Assembly: GCA_003216725.1 (NCBI GenBank) | Contig: QCIL01000009.1 | Location: 1 to 51,657 of the forward strand | Length of the DNA stretch: 51,657 bases | Direction: 5' to 3' | DNA from: Prochlorococcus sp. AG-402-L18 | Lineage (GTDB): Bacteria; Cyanobacteriota; Cyanobacteriia; PCC-6307; Cyanobiaceae | In this document: one piece after another, positions 41,519-50,266 of the stretch | How positions within the stretch are numbered: the first letter of the stretch is position 1 | Layout: the number at the start of each line of letters is the position of its first letter | Position numbers and translations under genes: made by a program | The notes under the pieces: generated by a model | Seen by the model: only the letters and a program-made list of their open reading frames with translations | Told to the model about the DNA's origin: nothing | Database searches by the model: none

Positions 41519-44350
41519 TTAACTTTCTGTTTCTTTTTCGTTTTTCGGTTGAAACATAAACATTGAATAGATCACATTTCTTCTCATATTTGTCATCATT
41601 TCAAGAAACATATCATAACCTTCATTTTTGTATTCAATTAAAGGATCTTTTTGACCATAACCTCTTAATCCTACTGATTCTCTTAACGAGTCCATTGATT
41701 GAAGATGTTCGCGCCACAAATTATCAATTTGTTGAAGAATAAAAAACCTTTCAGCTTCTCTCATTAAACCTGGACGAAACTGCTCTATTTGAGCCTCCTT
41801 TAAGTCATAAGCAATGCGCAATTGCTCTTGAAGATAATTTTTTAATTCATCAACAGATAAAACAGCCACATCCTTTGCTTTAAGATCACTTAGCAAATAA
41901 ATAAATTCTTTTACTTTAGATATCAATTGATCAATGTCCCATTCTTCTGGAGGTAAATCAGGATTAATATACGCCTCTACTATTTCTTCCATAGTTCTTT
42001 CTCCATATCCTATGACTTGCTTTTTTAAATCATTACCTTTTAATACTCTTAGTCTCTCATTGTAGACTGCCTTCCTCTGATTATTCATAACTTCATCGTA
42101 TTCAAAAACTTGTTTTCTAATATCGTAATAATATGTCTCCACTTTCTTTTGAGCACTTTCTAAAGATCTTGTTAGCATGCCTGACTCAATAGGCATATCT
42201 TCATCTACTCTAAAAGCATTCATTAAATTTGCTACTCTATCGCCACCAAAAATCCTCAGTAAATTATCTTCTAAAGATAAAAAGAATCTAGTGCTACCAA
42301 GATCCCCTTGTCTACCTGCTCTTCCTCTCAGTTGATTGTCAACTCTCCTTGATTCATGTCTTTCGGTTCCAATAACATGCAAACCTCCTGCATTTCTGAC
42401 ATTTTCCTCTTCATTAATTAATACTTTTTCGTATTCATTCTTGACATCTGAAAGAACTTCCCTCAATGATTTTATCAAATTATCCTGAGTGGGAGCTTTT
42501 TCAGCAGCAGTAGCGATTTTATCATCTAACTCTAAAACTGATAAAGTTTTATTTCCCCAGTTTTTCGTTAATTCATCTGATAAAAGAGATATTTTTTTTG
42601 TTAAGTCCTCTCCTAATTGACATGGGAATAGGCTTGAAGCAATAGTTTTGCTACTCTTTTTGGACATTGAGGCTGCTTTAGCAGCAAAACCTCCTCCTTT
42701 ATTTAAATTTCTTTGTTGAGGTATTGGTGGTTTATGTTCATTATCTGGCTTGACAAGTAGCGGCATTAAAGTTTCCTTCAACTTAAGTCTAGCCATATAA
42801 TCGCTATTACCACCAAGAATGATATCAGTACCTCTGCCAGCCATATTTGTTGCGATAGTAACAGCACCTGATCTACCTGCCTGAGCTACGATTTCTGCCT
42901 CACGTTCAACATTTTCTGGTTTAGCATTTAATAAATTATGAGGAATTTGTTTATCGTTTAAAAGGGAACTTAATAATTCACTTTTTTCAACACTTGTTGT
43001 ACCCACTAAAACAGGCCTGCCTTTTTTATAAATTTCTGCTGTTTCATTAGCTACTGCCTTCCATTTTCCTAATTCTGTTTTAAAAACTTGATCAGGCCAG
43101 TCTTGCCTTTGCCTAACTTGATTAGTTGGTACTACAGTTGACTCTAATTTATAAGTTTTTTCAAATTCTACCTCTTCAGTCTTTGCAGTACCTGTCATAC
43201 CAGCTAAGCTTGGATATAAAAGGAAAAAATTTTGATACGTAATAGAAGCTAAAGTTTGAGTCTCAGGCTGAATTCTAAGACCTTCCTTTGCCTCAATTGC
43301 CTGATGTTGACCATCACTCCATCTTCTTCCGGGCATTACTCTTCCCGTAAATTCATCAACTATTACGGCTTCGTCATTTTTAACTATATAATTAACATCT
43401 TTCACAAATAGTTCTTTAGCTTTTAAGCCATTAGTGATGTAATGAGCCCATGGATCTTGAGGATTATATAAATCATTTACTTTTAAATAAGCTTCGCATT
43501 TAGCAAATCCTTGATCAGTTAATATGCAGCTACGCTGTTTTTCATCAACTTCATAATCCCCCTCAGGATCAACCCCATCTTTACTCAACTCTTTCGCCTT
43601 GATAAGAGATGAACATAATTCTGCAGCTTTTTGATATTTTTCTTGAGGTCTCTCAATTTGTCCAGATATTATTAAAGGTGTTCTAGCCTCATCAATTAAA
43701 ATTGAATCTACTTCGTCAATAACACAGTAATTGAATTTTCTCTGAACAACTTCCGAAATATCAGTAGCCATATTATCTCTTAAATAATCAAATCCCAATT
43801 CAGAATTAGTTGCATAAGTTATGTCACATGCATAATTTTTCTTCCTTTCAGACGGACTCATATCTTGCTGAATTAAACCAACAGATAATCCTAAAAAACG
43901 ATGTACCTGTCCCATCCATTCAGCATCTCTTCGCGCCAAGTAATCATTGACAGTAACAACATGAACGCCTTTACCAGTTAAAGCATTCAGATAACATGGT
44001 AGAGTTGCTACGAGAGTCTTACCTTCACCAGTTTTCATCTCTGCAATTTGGCCTTCGTGCAGAACCATCCCACCAATTAATTGGACGTCAAAATGACGCA
44101 TTTCCAAAACTCTAAGACTAGCTTCTCTAACAATCGCAAATGCTTTAGGAAGAAGATCATCGAGCAATTCCTTTTCCGCTTTATCATTTAATTGTGCAGA
44201 ACACTTTTTTTTAAGATTATTTGTCTCATTACGTAGTTCATCATCTGTTAATTTTGAAACTTCTTCTTCTAAAAGATTTATTTCTTCAACTAATGGTTGA
44301 TATCGCTTTAACTTTCGTGTATTCGGGTCTCCCAACAAAAGCTTTAGCAT
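41519..44350 (-). CDS. secA: Preprotein translocase ATPase SecA
   Basis: Motor of Sec-dependent export across plasma and thylakoid membranes. The 943-residue protein has Walker [14 protein letters not shown], the DEAD-type [21 protein letters not shown], the second motor domain with [14 protein letters not shown] and [18 protein letters not shown], and the helical scaffold with [20 protein letters not shown]. It ends [14 protein letters not shown] and lacks the C-terminal cysteine-rich zinc tail of the Escherichia coli protein, which is common in cyanobacteria. The upstream spacer is 169 bases to the divergent GNAT gene. Confidence 0.98.
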   Translation of the reverse strand: MLKLLLGDPNTRKLKRYQPLVEEINLLEEEVSKLTDDELRNETNNLKKKCSAQLNDKAEKELLDDLLPKAFAIVREASLRVLEMRHFDVQLIGGMVLHEGQIAEMKTGEGKTLVATLPCYLNALTGKGVHVVTVNDYLARRDAEWMGQVHRFLGLSVGLIQQDMSPSERKKNYACDITYATNSELGFDYLRDNMATDISEVVQRKFNYCVIDEVDSILIDEARTPLIISGQIERPQEKYQKAAELCSSLIKAKELSKDGVDPEGDYEVDEKQRSCILTDQGFAKCEAYLKVNDLYNPQDPWAHYITNGLKAKELFVKDVNYIVKNDEAVIVDEFTGRVMPGRRWSDGQHQAIEAKEGLRIQPETQTLASITYQNFFLLYPSLAGMTGTAKTEEVEFEKTYKLESTVVPTNQVRQRQDWPDQVFKTELGKWKAVANETAEIYKKGRPVLVGTTSVEKSELLSSLLNDKQIPHNLLNAKPENVEREAEIVAQAGRSGAVTIATNMAGRGTDIILGGNSDYMARLKLKETLMPLLVKPDNEHKPPIPQQRNLNKGGGFAAKAASMSKKSSKTIASSLFPCQLGEDLTKKISLLSDELTKNWGNKTLSVLELDDKIATAAEKAPTQDNLIKSLREVLSDVKNEYEKVLINEEENVRNAGGLHVIGTERHESRRVDNQLRGRAGRQGDLGSTRFFLSLEDNLLRIFGGDRVANLMNAFRVDEDMPIESGMLTRSLESAQKKVETYYYDIRKQVFEYDEVMNNQRKAVYNERLRVLKGNDLKKQVIGYGERTMEEIVEAYINPDLPPEEWDIDQLISKVKEFIYLLSDLKAKDVAVLSVDELKNYLQEQLRIAYDLKEAQIEQFRPGLMREAERFFILQQIDNLWREHLQSMDSLRESVGLRGYGQKDPLIEYKNEGYDMFLEMMTNMRRNVIYSMFMFQPKNEKETES

Positions 44351-44519
44351 AATTAATCTTTCCTTAAAAATTTATACTATTACAAACATTATAAATTAGC
44401 GCGTTACAACTAATAAAAATCAGATTCTTGTTGATTTATATTTTAAAATCAAAATGTATATAAATTGGATATTAATTTACAAAATACAAAAAATCCTCCA
44501 AATATTCAATATTTAGCTA

Positions 44520-44975
44520 ATGAAAAATTTAATTTTAATAAAGCATGTAAGGGGGGCATGGGGATTACGATTATTTGGCTTAGGTCCTAACTTTAAGCCT
44601 TGCAAAAGCATGTATAAACTACAGAAATTTTTAAATCTTAATACTTTCTGGGCAAAAAATAGATCATTAAAAGATCTAAAAAAATGTCTCTCTAATAGTG
44701 ATGTCATAATAAGTCTTTGGTTAAATAACGAAATAGTAGGTTTTGGCAGAGGATTATCTGATGGGATTTATAGAGGCGTACTTTGGGACGTAGTCATTGA
44801 TAAAAATCATCAAGGTAAAGGTTTTGGGAAAAAAATAGTAAAAAATCTTCTAGATTCAAAACAAATTAAATACACAAAAAAGATTTACTTAATGACAACT
44901 AATAAAAAAGATTTCTATTCTCAAATAGATTTTAAAGAGGTTAAATCGCAAAATCTTTTAATAAGAGAAATCTAA
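44520..44975 (+). CDS. GNAT-family N-acetyltransferase (plastid/SNAT-like)
   Basis: A 151-residue acetyl-CoA-dependent acetyltransferase. The core strand-turn-helix reads EIVGFGRGLSDGIYRGVLWD, then VVIDKNHQGKGFGKKIVKNL, with the acetyl-CoA motif Q-x-x-G-x-G at 98-103. The order GFGR..SDG....LWDVVID closely follows the cyanobacterial and chloroplast GNAT group that includes serotonin N-acetyltransferases and plastid protein acetyltransferases. A 40-residue N-terminal stretch with GLRLFGLGPNFKPCKSMYKL precedes the domain. The substrate is unproven. The last 4 bases overlap the convergent NTF2-like gene. Confidence 0.85.
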   Translation: MKNLILIKHVRGAWGLRLFGLGPNFKPCKSMYKLQKFLNLNTFWAKNRSLKDLKKCLSNSDVIISLWLNNEIVGFGRGLSDGIYRGVLWDVVIDKNHQGKGFGKKIVKNLLDSKQIKYTKKIYLMTTNKKDFYSQIDFKEVKSQNLLIREI

Positions 44976-45403
44976 GCTACGAATCTGCCATAAAGCCACC
45001 TTATAAATGGTCCTAGGATTGGTACTGGCCCAAAAGTTGGACCACAAAAATCAAAATAATCTCTATGCTCCTTGATTAATCCATTTTGGTCAAAAATTAA
45101 CCTTGTTACTCCATCATAAATAAACTCTTTACCTAATATTTTTAAACCCATCGTCCACTCAATAAATCCAAAATCTTCTGTAATTAAAATTTTATGAGTT
45201 TTTAAATATACATCATCACATCTATTAATTAGTTTTTCTTGAGTTTCAATATAAAAGTTCAACCCTTTAGATTGCTGAGTAGGATCTATAAAAACAACAT
45301 CTTGGTCATAGAATTCTGACCATTGATCTTTAGTTGGTGGCTTTTGACCATAAGACTTTGTAAATAGATTTTTTAAATCATTTTCTTGAATTATTTTTTT
45401 CAT
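44972..45403 (-). CDS. SnoaL/NTF2-like domain protein
   Basis: A 143-residue protein with the cone-shaped alpha+beta NTF2-like pattern: an N-terminal helix, DQWSEFYDQDVVFIDPT, KLINRCDDVYLKTHKILI, FIEWTMGLKI, GVTRLIFDQNGLIKEHRDYF. The final hydrophobic segment GPVPILGPFIRWLYGRFVA could be a membrane-associating tail. NTF2-like proteins are varied (isomerases, cyclases, binding proteins), so no reaction is proposed. Convergent with the GNAT gene (4-base overlap) and downstream of the phosphopantetheinyl transferase on the same strand. Confidence 0.8.
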   Translation of the reverse strand: MKKIIQENDLKNLFTKSYGQKPPTKDQWSEFYDQDVVFIDPTQQSKGLNFYIETQEKLINRCDDVYLKTHKILITEDFGFIEWTMGLKILGKEFIYDGVTRLIFDQNGLIKEHRDYFDFCGPTFGPVPILGPFIRWLYGRFVA

Positions 45404-45493
45404 TTTTAGATCTTAATTAAATTGTTTTTATATTAAAAAATCTTTGGAAAAAGAGAGATTAATAATAAAAATTTAAAGTTTTAAATATTTTTA

Positions 45494-46138
45494 TCAATTA
45501 ATACAAATCACTGGTAATGAAAACTCTTCAAAAAAGCAAGTTGCAATACCAATAGTCCAAGAATCATAATTGATCAATGAGAATTTTAACTTCTGACTTA
45601 AGCGTTCTTGAAAACAAACATTGGAATCCTTATCCCATTCCCATCCAAATAAATCATGTGGTAATTGTTCTTTTTGCCACTTAAATGCAGCTTCTTTCAT
45701 TATCCAATGGTTTAAAACAAATTTTCTTTGTTTATTAAGATTTAAATTACTAAAAAAAAGTTTTTCTTTTGAAGTAAAAAACCTCTCACAAATTTTTTTA
45801 TAAGAGAATTCTCTATCAGCCCTTTCGATATCTACTCCAATCCTTTTAGAAGACCAGGCAATAACGATAGCATCCTTACAATGACTGATACTCAAATAAC
45901 CCCACCCCTTTTTCAAAATTGGTTGAGTACCTGGAAAAGAGTAAAGAGGAATATCTAAAGGATCCACTTGAAATAAATTAGATAAAGCTAATCTGGCATA
46001 TCCTCTAGAATAAGAATATTCCTTAGATTTATTAAAAGACAACTCTGATGAAATATTTTGTTCAAATTGTTTAATTGATTGATTTTCTAAATCTTTTTTA
46101 AAAAACCATAAGGCATATTTTTCAGAATTATTAAACAA
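45494..46138 (-). CDS. 4'-phosphopantetheinyl transferase (Sfp/HetI type)
   Basis: Transfers 4'-phosphopantetheine from CoA to carrier-protein serines. The 214-residue Sfp-type enzyme has the Mg2+/CoA site GVDIERADREF (101-111), the WIMKEAAFKW block (145-154) and an upstream GWGYLSISHCKDAIVIAW. The only plausible start is TTG at 46138, since an in-frame TAG lies two codons before it and no early ATG exists. No AcpS-type gene is visible in the window, so this enzyme probably arms the ACP encoded at 13392-13634, as reported for single broad-range PPTases in cyanobacteria. Confidence 0.9.
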   Translation of the reverse strand: MFNNSEKYALWFFKKDLENQSIKQFEQNISSELSFNKSKEYSYSRGYARLALSNLFQVDPLDIPLYSFPGTQPILKKGWGYLSISHCKDAIVIAWSSKRIGVDIERADREFSYKKICERFFTSKEKLFFSNLNLNKQRKFVLNHWIMKEAAFKWQKEQLPHDLFGWEWDKDSNVCFQERLSQKLKFSLINYDSWTIGIATCFFEEFSLPVICIN

Positions 46139-46348
46139 GATCTAATTAAAGAAATTATTATAATACTACTTTGTTAATAAAAGAATTAGATCAGTTCAAC
46201 TCAAAATTAAATAATATTTTTTTACGATAAAGGGTTTTATCTACTATTCAAATGAACATTATTTATTTAAAAATGAAAGATTAATCTAAAAAATCTGAAA
46301 TTGATTTCCATTATGCAAAAATAAGTATAAATAATGAAAAATTGAATC

Positions 46349-47329
46349 TTGCAAAATTTTGCTCCCTTTGTTAATCCAATTACATTAACCCCATTACAAA
46401 AAACTGATTTATTTTTTGAAGATTATGTTACTAATGAAAAATTTCCAATAAAAAAAGAAATTCCAAGATTTTGTGATGAAAAAAATTATTCAGAATCATT
46501 TGGTTATCAGTGGAATACTTTTAGGGAAATTCAATTAGATTCGAAATCTGATACTGATTATAGTTATCGAAGATTTTATACTTTAACTGGGTGGGATCCA
46601 AAGAAATTAGGAAAATATAAAGTTCTTGAAGTTGGTAGTGGTGCAGGAAGATTTACTGAGATTTTCTTAAATACAACTAGTGGTTTATTACATAGCATTG
46701 ATTTATCAAATGCAGTAGAAGCTAATCTGGAAAACAATAAGATAAATTCTAAAAGATTAAGTTTAGCTCAGGCATCTATATATGAAATGCCTTTTAAAAA
46801 CAATACCTTTGATAAGATATTTTGTTTTGGGGTACTTCAACATACACCCTCCTTTTCAGAATCCGTAATTTCATTAATAAATAAAACTAAAGTTGGAGGA
46901 GAAATCGTGGTTGATTTCTATCCTATTAAAGGTTGGTACACAAAAATTCATTCAAAATATATATTGAGACCCATAACAAAAAGACTACCATCAAAATTTC
47001 TATTAAGAATTATAAGGTTTAACATAAAGTGGATGATGAATATATTTGACCTGCTTTGTTTTTTAAAATTAAAAGTTTTCACACGTTTTATACCAATAGC
47101 AGATATCAGTAATTTTCCAACCGCTCTTAATGTCAAAGAAAGAAAAGAACTAACAATAATGGATACATTTGATGCGTTATCACCAACATACGATAATCCC
47201 CAAAGAATAAAAGATGTAGCCAAAATGTTTTCTTCAAATGGCTGTGAAGTTAGTTTTGCTGGTATAATCAAATATCATGAGAATAGTTATGCTGCAGTAG
47301 TACGCGCAATTAAAAAAACTCACACATAA
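46349..47329 (+). CDS. SAM-dependent class I methyltransferase
   Basis: A 326-residue protein. Residues 8-42 resemble a cysteine-free Trm112-like leader (VNPITLTPLQKTDLFF, then FPIKKEIPRF). Motif I is VLEVGSGAGRF (92-102), the acidic SAM-ribose residue is Asp118 in HSIDLS, and motif IV is DKIFCFGVLQHTP (155-167). Substrate is unknown; this layout is common in methyltransferases of surface-glycan clusters. It starts at TTG (46349), because a TGA lies two codons upstream and no early ATG exists. The 210-base spacer before it is very AT-rich and shows no other gene. Confidence 0.85.
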   Translation: MQNFAPFVNPITLTPLQKTDLFFEDYVTNEKFPIKKEIPRFCDEKNYSESFGYQWNTFREIQLDSKSDTDYSYRRFYTLTGWDPKKLGKYKVLEVGSGAGRFTEIFLNTTSGLLHSIDLSNAVEANLENNKINSKRLSLAQASIYEMPFKNNTFDKIFCFGVLQHTPSFSESVISLINKTKVGGEIVVDFYPIKGWYTKIHSKYILRPITKRLPSKFLLRIIRFNIKWMMNIFDLLCFLKLKVFTRFIPIADISNFPTALNVKERKELTIMDTFDALSPTYDNPQRIKDVAKMFSSNGCEVSFAGIIKYHENSYAAVVRAIKKTHT

Positions 47330-47370
47330 AGAAATAATATTTATCTAATAAAGAATTAACGTATTGAGTA

Positions 47371-48210
47371 TTAATTAAAATGATTAGATATTTTTGTACT
47401 TAAACTGACTAATTTATGAGTAGTCTCTTTAATGATATTCGGTTTAAAATATCTTTTAAAATTATATAAAGCAATTACTTGTTGATAAATACCCCAATCT
47501 TTTGAGAGGAATAATCTTTTAGGTTTAAACGAAGTTTGAGATACATTTGGAAGAAGTTTTTTCTTATAAAACATTTCAATAGCCCTAAGGTATAAATAGT
47601 GGCCATGATTCATAACTTTAATTTTTAAATCTAAAAGATTTTCATTACCGTTTAAATAAGTTTGTTCCGTTGCAATAATATTTCCTGAATCAATTCCCTT
47701 ATTTATCCACATAATAGTATTCCCTATCAGATCAAATTCTCTCAAATAAAGGCACCAAAAAGTAGAATCAGGTGCTCCTTTGACATAAGGGGAAATTCCA
47801 GTATGCAGATTTATTATCTTGCCATATTGCATAATTAAATCTAAAAGTTTTTCTTTTAAAATATTTGTACCTGAAACTAAAACAAGTTCAGGTTGGTAAT
47901 TATTAATTATTTTTTCAACATTTCTATTATTGATATCATTAACTTCCAAAAGCGGTTTAATTGGAAATTCTGGAAAATCTCTAGAATAATAATCAAGCAT
48001 TCCAAACCAGGCTTTTCTGAATTGTCCAAATGTAGCCAAACATGACAAAAACTTAACAGCTTTATTCAAAATGAATTTAAAGTATTTTTCTTCAACTACA
48101 TTTTTCTTTAACTTATATAAAACAATTCCTGTCAATTTAAATTCTTTATGAATTTTGTGAGCCAAAGCTTTTTGATTAGATTTTTCGTCGCAAAGTAATA
48201 AGATTTTCAT
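47371..48210 (-). CDS. Formyltransferase-fold enzyme, possible sugar N-formyltransferase
   Basis: A 279-residue protein with a formyl-transferase catalytic domain. The N-H-D triad is intact: Asn134 and His136 in INLHTGISPY, and Asp174 in GIDSGNI, with the family pattern G-x-T-I-M-W between. The donor would be 10-formyl-tetrahydrofolate. It lacks a recognisable Fmt C-terminal tRNA-binding domain, and its N-terminal half is divergent, so Met-tRNA is an unlikely substrate. ATG 48210 overlaps the stop of the upstream deacetylase in ATGA, implying translational coupling. Formylation of a sugar amine exposed by that deacetylase is inferred. Confidence 0.8.
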   Translation of the reverse strand: MKILLLCDEKSNQKALAHKIHKEFKLTGIVLYKLKKNVVEEKYFKFILNKAVKFLSCLATFGQFRKAWFGMLDYYSRDFPEFPIKPLLEVNDINNRNVEKIINNYQPELVLVSGTNILKEKLLDLIMQYGKIINLHTGISPYVKGAPDSTFWCLYLREFDLIGNTIMWINKGIDSGNIIATEQTYLNGNENLLDLKIKVMNHGHYLYLRAIEMFYKKKLLPNVSQTSFKPKRLFLSKDWGIYQQVIALYNFKRYFKPNIIKETTHKLVSLSTKISNHFN

Positions 48211-49196
48211 ATTCTTTTCAATGAGCCTAGAGCTTTATAGATCATCTCCTTTTGAGTAAAAGCATGGAATCCAAATCTATTATGAACTGACTCATCAATT
48301 TTAGAGAAGTTATTGTTCACGAGAAGGATTTGAGAATAACCTTTATTTTTTGCAATCTGAAGACTTGATTTTTTATAAGATCCGTTTGGAAAAGCATAAA
48401 TAAAAGGTTTTATTCCAAAATTACTGATAAACCACCTAGTACATGAATTAAGATCATTTTTAAAAAATTCATCGGTTTCACATCCCATATTTGAATGAAA
48501 AAAAGAATGTAGTCCAATATCATGAAATTTGATTATTTCTGAAATATCACTTTTATTCATCATCTCAGTTGAATATTCATAAAGTTTTTCTCCTAGTTGT
48601 TCATAACAACATTTCTCAATTTCAATCTGTCTTTGATAAGTATGATTTTTAATATAAGATGATAATTTAATTCCTTCTTCTATTTTACTCAAATTATTAT
48701 TCCAAGAATAATTAGGTATTTTCAATTTTCTATACTCTTTGATACTTGTTTTTCCCAAGTAATCTTGAAGAACTACATTGAAAGGAGGTCTTTGATTCTC
48801 AATACATGAAGGGATAATATTTTGATTTGCTCTGATACCATATTTAATTAACAATGGATGGGCGACTGTCAAAAAATCTTTATAGCCATCATCAAAAGAC
48901 AAAATAAGCAAAGGTTTCTTAGTTAATCTATTTTGAGAATATTTATTTTCCTGCAAACCTTGAAAATTTATTATCGTAAATTTTTTTAATAAAAATTGAA
49001 GCAAGTTTTCAAAGATCTTTGGACAAAGAGGTTGATAAGCAGAACCATCATCATTAGCAACCCTATGTAAATTGATAATTGTTAAATATCCCTGAGAGTA
49101 AATTTTATTAATTCGATTTTGAATCCTTAATGGATTAGCTAAAAGATTAAAGGTATATATCTTTATCAATCTTTTTGTATTGAATAAAACATTCAT
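48207..49196 (-). CDS. Polysaccharide deacetylase (NodB/CE4 family)
   Basis: Metal-dependent de-N-acetylase of 329 residues. Motif 1 is SFDDGYKD (100-107) with catalytic Asp102 and metal ligand Asp103. Motif 2 is HSFFH (230-234), giving the two His ligands. Motif 3 is YAFPNGSY (267-274). A long insert separates motifs 1 and 2 and contains several cysteines. No obvious signal peptide is present, so it may act on a lipid-linked glycan on the cytosolic face. It is first of a two-gene unit with the formyltransferase, lies beside tRNA-Gly, and has the very AT-rich look of the neighbouring accessory genes. Confidence 0.88.
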   Translation of the reverse strand: MNVLFNTKRLIKIYTFNLLANPLRIQNRINKIYSQGYLTIINLHRVANDDGSAYQPLCPKIFENLLQFLLKKFTIINFQGLQENKYSQNRLTKKPLLILSFDDGYKDFLTVAHPLLIKYGIRANQNIIPSCIENQRPPFNVVLQDYLGKTSIKEYRKLKIPNYSWNNNLSKIEEGIKLSSYIKNHTYQRQIEIEKCCYEQLGEKLYEYSTEMMNKSDISEIIKFHDIGLHSFFHSNMGCETDEFFKNDLNSCTRWFISNFGIKPFIYAFPNGSYKKSSLQIAKNKGYSQILLVNNNFSKIDESVHNRFGFHAFTQKEMIYKALGSLKRI

Positions 49197-49251
49197 TATT
49201 TTATTATTATAAATTTATTTCGATGTTAATATTACTTTTGAGATTTAAGGA

Positions 49252-49323
49252 AGCGGATGAAGAGATTCGAACTCTCGACATTCTCCTTGGCAAGGAGATG
49301 CTCTACCACTGAGCTACATCCGC
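49252..49323 (-). tRNA. tRNA-Gly (anticodon GCC)
   Basis: The reverse complement folds as a cloverleaf: acceptor GCGGATG/CATCCGC, short D arm with AGCTCAGTGGTAGAGC, anticodon loop TTGCCAA in a TCTCC/GGAGA stem, and T loop GTTCGAATC. Anticodon GCC reads GGC and GGU. The discriminator base is T; CCA is not encoded. It lies between the accessory deacetylase gene and ribH. Confidence 0.97.
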
Positions 49324-49383
49324 ATAACTTTTTTATTTTATCTCAAAGAAGGGATCAATGATAAAATAATTAAATTTTTTCAA

Positions 49384-49860
49384 TTAATTTAAATTTTTAA
49401 TTAAGGATCCCATCTCAATTGCTTGTAAAGCATAATTCCAACCAAGATTATTTTTAATCCCTGCTCTTTCTAAAGCCTGCTGCATAGTATCAGTAGTTAA
49501 AACTCCAAAAATGATTGGAACATTATTTTCATTTGAAACTTTTGAAATACCTTTGCTCGCCTCAGATATAACTACATCATAGTGGGAGGTTTCACCACGG
49601 ATCACAGCCCCAAGCGCAATTACAACGTCATAACTCTTTTTTTTCATGAGGGTTTTAGCTGCGATTGGTAATTCGAATGAACCAGGAACCCAAACTATAT
49701 CTACTTGATTGCTTAATTCAGAAGTATCTAAACCATGTCTTTTTAAACAATCAAGACAACCAGATAGAATTTTATTTGTAATTAAATCATTAAATCTTGC
49801 TATTACAATGCCAACTTTTAAAGTAGAGGCATTAGTAAAAGAACCCTCAAAAATAGCCAT
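49384..49860 (-). CDS. ribH: 6,7-dimethyl-8-ribityllumazine synthase
   Basis: Penultimate step of riboflavin synthesis, condensing the pyrimidine amine with a four-carbon phosphate. The 158-residue protein shows [20 protein letters not shown], then [16 protein letters not shown], then [16 protein letters not shown], and the helix [11 protein letters not shown], all conserved. The His in ETSHYD is the catalytic base region. Probably a large capsid-like oligomer in the cytosol. It is divergent neither from psbZ nor from tRNA-Gly: all three lie on the minus strand. Confidence 0.97.
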   Translation of the reverse strand: MAIFEGSFTNASTLKVGIVIARFNDLITNKILSGCLDCLKRHGLDTSELSNQVDIVWVPGSFELPIAAKTLMKKKSYDVVIALGAVIRGETSHYDVVISEASKGISKVSNENNVPIIFGVLTTDTMQQALERAGIKNNLGWNYALQAIEMGSLIKNLN

Positions 49861-49909
49861 TAAATTTTACTTAGATATATTAATAGACTCTCACGAAAAG
49901 GTATTAAGT

Positions 49910-50107
49910 TCAAACTAATGAAGAAACTATCCCTGTAACAAAAACTAAAACAACCCAAACAGCAGCAATAGAATAAATTTTCCTCCTACTTTCTCGCTGT
50001 CCTTCCTCAGTAGAAGGTTGAGTTACATATAAAACGGGTACTCCAACTACCGCAATTAAAGAAGCAAATAATAGAGCATTTACAAAGAAAAAGTTAACAG
50101 CCTGCAT
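49910..50107 (-). CDS. psbZ: Photosystem II reaction centre protein Z (Ycf9)
   Basis: A 65-residue thylakoid protein with two transmembrane helices (about 3-26 and 44-64) joined by a polar loop TQPSTEEGQRESRRK. The hairpin layout, the VGVPVLYV end of helix 1 and the WVVLVFVTGIVSSLV end of helix 2 agree with PsbZ, normally 62 residues. It sits at the photosystem II periphery and supports antenna and supercomplex stability. It starts 140 bases from divergent mutS. Confidence 0.87.
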   Translation of the reverse strand: MQAVNFFFVNALLFASLIAVVGVPVLYVTQPSTEEGQRESRRKIYSIAAVWVVLVFVTGIVSSLV

Positions 50108-50149
50108 AATTCAGTCTTAGGTTTCAAATATTATAGATACTATAATCTC

Positions 50150-50266
50150 ATGAAAATGATAATTTTTAGAGAAAATTTACATACTTTAGACACTTTAAAT
50201 GCAAAAAAAAAATTTCTAACTAATATCTATTTAGGAATTAAAAAAGTATGCAAGAAGATACGATAA
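50150..50266 (+). CDS. Doubtful 38-codon open frame overlapping the mutS start
   Basis: An ATG-initiated frame of 38 codons ([20 protein letters not shown]...) ends at a TAA 19 bases inside mutS, in another frame. No family is recognised, and its composition is what AT-rich spacer DNA would give. It could be a leader peptide coupled to mutS translation, but is more likely fortuitous. Confidence 0.15.
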   Translation: MKMIIFRENLHTLDTLNAKKKFLTNIYLGIKKVCKKIR

